Shown: one piece after another, positions 30,212-31,369 of the stretch
Layout of the letters: every line of letters begins with the position of its first letter
Numbering within the stretch: the stretch's first letter is position 1
Assembly: GCA_002345825.1 (NCBI GenBank)
Contig: DDWD01000187.1
Location: 1 to 31,369, forward strand
Direction: 5' to 3'
Source: Bacteroidales bacterium UBA2295
GTDB lineage: Bacteria > Bacteroidota > Bacteroidia > Bacteroidales > Tenuifilaceae
DNA: 31,369 nucleotides
Made by a program: the position numbers and the translations under genes
The notes under the pieces: model-generated
The model's database searches: none
Seen by the model: only the letters and a program-made list of their open reading frames with translations
Told to the model about the DNA's origin: nothing

Positions 30212-31279
30212 CTACCTATAGGCTGCTCGATGAATATCGTCAACCGTTTTAAGTACTTTCGGTGGATTTAAGTACTGAGCAAGGAAAGCGTAAATTTTGA
30301 GTCGCGTTTTCTTGGCGTGCATTGTGTCCATTCGGTCAAACGAATGCCCTCCAGGAATCTCCTTAAAAATCTCGTATTCAAATTTTTTCCCTTCGGCCTT
30401 TAGCGATTTTATAAGGTGTTCAACCTCTAGCACGTTCACATCATCGTCAATAGTATTGGTATGAATAAGCAGTGGCGTTTGCAGCTTGTGAGCATTCCAA
30501 GCGGGTGAACGCCGGCGGTACTCCTCAACATTCTCGTATGCCGTTTTGCCAATATGATAGTCGGCAGAGTATAGGTCGCGGTAATCATCGGTGTAGTAAC
30601 CCATACGAGCTATCAAATCGGATACAGGAACCCCTGCAAAAACGCACTGATAATCTTTTGGATGCTCAAACACGTTCATTAGTGATATTAGCCCGCCATG
30701 ACTCCAACCAATTATGCCAATCCTATTCTTATCAACAAAATCGTAGTTCTCGATCATGTAGTTACGGCTGGCGTAGGCATCTTCAATTTCTAATCCACCA
30801 TAATCTATTTTCTGGTAATGGCCTTTGCCGTAGCCAGTGCTACCCCTATATTCGGGCGCAACCACAATGTAGCCCTGCGCCATCATTTCGCGAACAATGT
30901 GGTAGTAATACGTTGTGAAATCGCCGTGAACACCTCCGTGTGGAAAAACCAGCAGCGGATATTTCTTTGAAAAATCGATGTTTTTGGGGATAAAAACGTA
31001 CGACCAAAACTTTAACGGGTTGTGAGCCCCCATAGCCGTTGGGTTGGGTACGTTAGCCGGTGGTGGACCATACATGTAAACCTTATCAACAATGGCAATA
31101 TCCTTTAACCTATCGAACCACAGAACATCGTCAACCATTTTTTGTAGCACATCTAACCTATGGTTAAGGTTCACGTTATACTCGCGTAAAGATTTAATCT
31201 CTTCTTGGAGATCCTGCACGTTCTGACTAAAAGCCGAAAAGGAAAGCATAAGACTCAAGAGAACAGCTATTTTTTTCAT
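30212..31279 (-). CDS. Exported S9-type (prolyl oligopeptidase family) serine hydrolase
   Basis: 355 residues with a Sec signal peptide (MKKIAVLLSLMLSFSAFSQN). An N-terminal coiled-coil segment (about 21-50, LQEEIKSLREYNVNLNHRL) precedes an alpha/beta-hydrolase domain of the S9 type. The catalytic triad is S193 (GWSHGG), D278 (NTIDDDV, aligned with the DxxV motif of DPP-IV-like enzymes) and H312 (GGHSFD). VFPHGGVHGDF supplies the oxyanion-hole region, and APEYRGSTGYGKGHY is typical of S9C. The N-terminal beta-propeller of full S9 peptidases is absent, so it may be a peptidase with open access or an esterase. It is a single-gene unit closed by the terminator at 30157-30193; no clear promoter box was seen upstream. 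Confidence 0.88.
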   Translation of the reverse strand: MKKIAVLLSLMLSFSAFSQNVQDLQEEIKSLREYNVNLNHRLDVLQKMVDDVLWFDRLKDIAIVDKVYMYGPPPANVPNPTAMGAHNPLKFWSYVFIPKNIDFSKKYPLLVFPHGGVHGDFTTYYYHIVREMMAQGYIVVAPEYRGSTGYGKGHYQKIDYGGLEIEDAYASRNYMIENYDFVDKNRIGIIGWSHGGLISLMNVFEHPKDYQCVFAGVPVSDLIARMGYYTDDYRDLYSADYHIGKTAYENVEEYRRRSPAWNAHKLQTPLLIHTNTIDDDVNVLEVEHLIKSLKAEGKKFEYEIFKEIPGGHSFDRMDTMHAKKTRLKIYAFLAQYLNPPKVLKTVDDIHRAAYR

Positions 31280-31369
31280 ATTTCCAGTTATTTAGGGTTT
31301 TTAAATATTAAGTAGATATAAAACTCTTGCGCACCCGTAAATATAGTGAAAGTCCAACATCAGACTATA

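Noticed and set aside
1..31369. CRISPR arrays, tRNA/rRNA genes, prophage or insertion sequences
   Set aside because: No regularly spaced repeats, cloverleaf-like sequences, transposase or phage genes were recognised; the only tandem array is the 7-bp repeat at 2202-2267.

Overview
The window looks like a chromosome segment from a member of the phylum Bacteroidota, most likely order Bacteroidales. The evidence is a complete six-gene Na+-NQR operon, a type IX secretion system (T9SS) Plug protein, a GH5 enzyme ending in a T9SS type A sorting domain, a SusB-type GH97 lipoprotein, LytTR/LytS signalling, and promoters matching the phylum's TTTG / TAnnTTTG pattern. No rRNA, tRNA, phage, IS element or CRISPR array was seen. 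The species cannot be named from this alone.

Layout. 1-2079: an ABC-F ATPase (minus strand) with its promoter. 2080-2826: a decayed, repeat-rich stretch with heptanucleotide tandem repeats, a Bacteroidota-type dispersed repeat, a 3' remnant of trkH and a (GAA)6 tract. 2827-5103 (plus): ECF sigma factor, zinc-binding anti-sigma factor, a membrane-anchored Spy/CnrX-like protein and a secreted Spy-like protein, closed by a bidirectional terminator. 5133-7843 (minus): a Cache-PAS histidine kinase followed by a single-domain receiver. 7935-10562 (minus): an exported M14 metallopeptidase. 10722-15751 (minus): a T9SS-exported GH5 glycanase and a GH97 glucosidase lipoprotein. 15821-21824 (minus): nqrABCDEF with a clear promoter and terminator. 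22037-23368 (plus): the T9SS Plug protein. 23388-24356 (minus): a secreted TPR protein. 24697-26461 (minus): a LytS-type kinase and LytTR regulator, divergent from a small ExbB-like membrane protein at 26680-27051. 27172-30072 (minus): a large SOS1-like Na+/H+ antiporter. 30212-31279 (minus): an exported S9-type serine hydrolase.

How the genes fit together. Na+-NQR makes a sodium gradient, and the NhaP/SOS1-like antiporter exchanges Na+ for H+, so the window carries two parts of a sodium-based energy economy. The GH5 enzyme would be exported through the T9SS, whose translocon includes the Plug protein, and act on extracellular beta-glucan. The GH97 lipoprotein appears periplasm-facing and would trim alpha-glucosides; no SusC/SusD pair is present, so this is not a classical polysaccharide utilisation locus. 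The ECF cluster resembles an envelope or metal stress circuit of the CnrYXH type.

The least explained parts are (a) the LytS/LytTR pair facing a 123-residue ExbB-like protein across a spacer with nested inverted repeats, (b) the antiporter's degenerate cyclic-nucleotide domain, and (c) the ECF/anti-sigma/Spy-fold cluster. No clearly new defence or mobile system was recognised.
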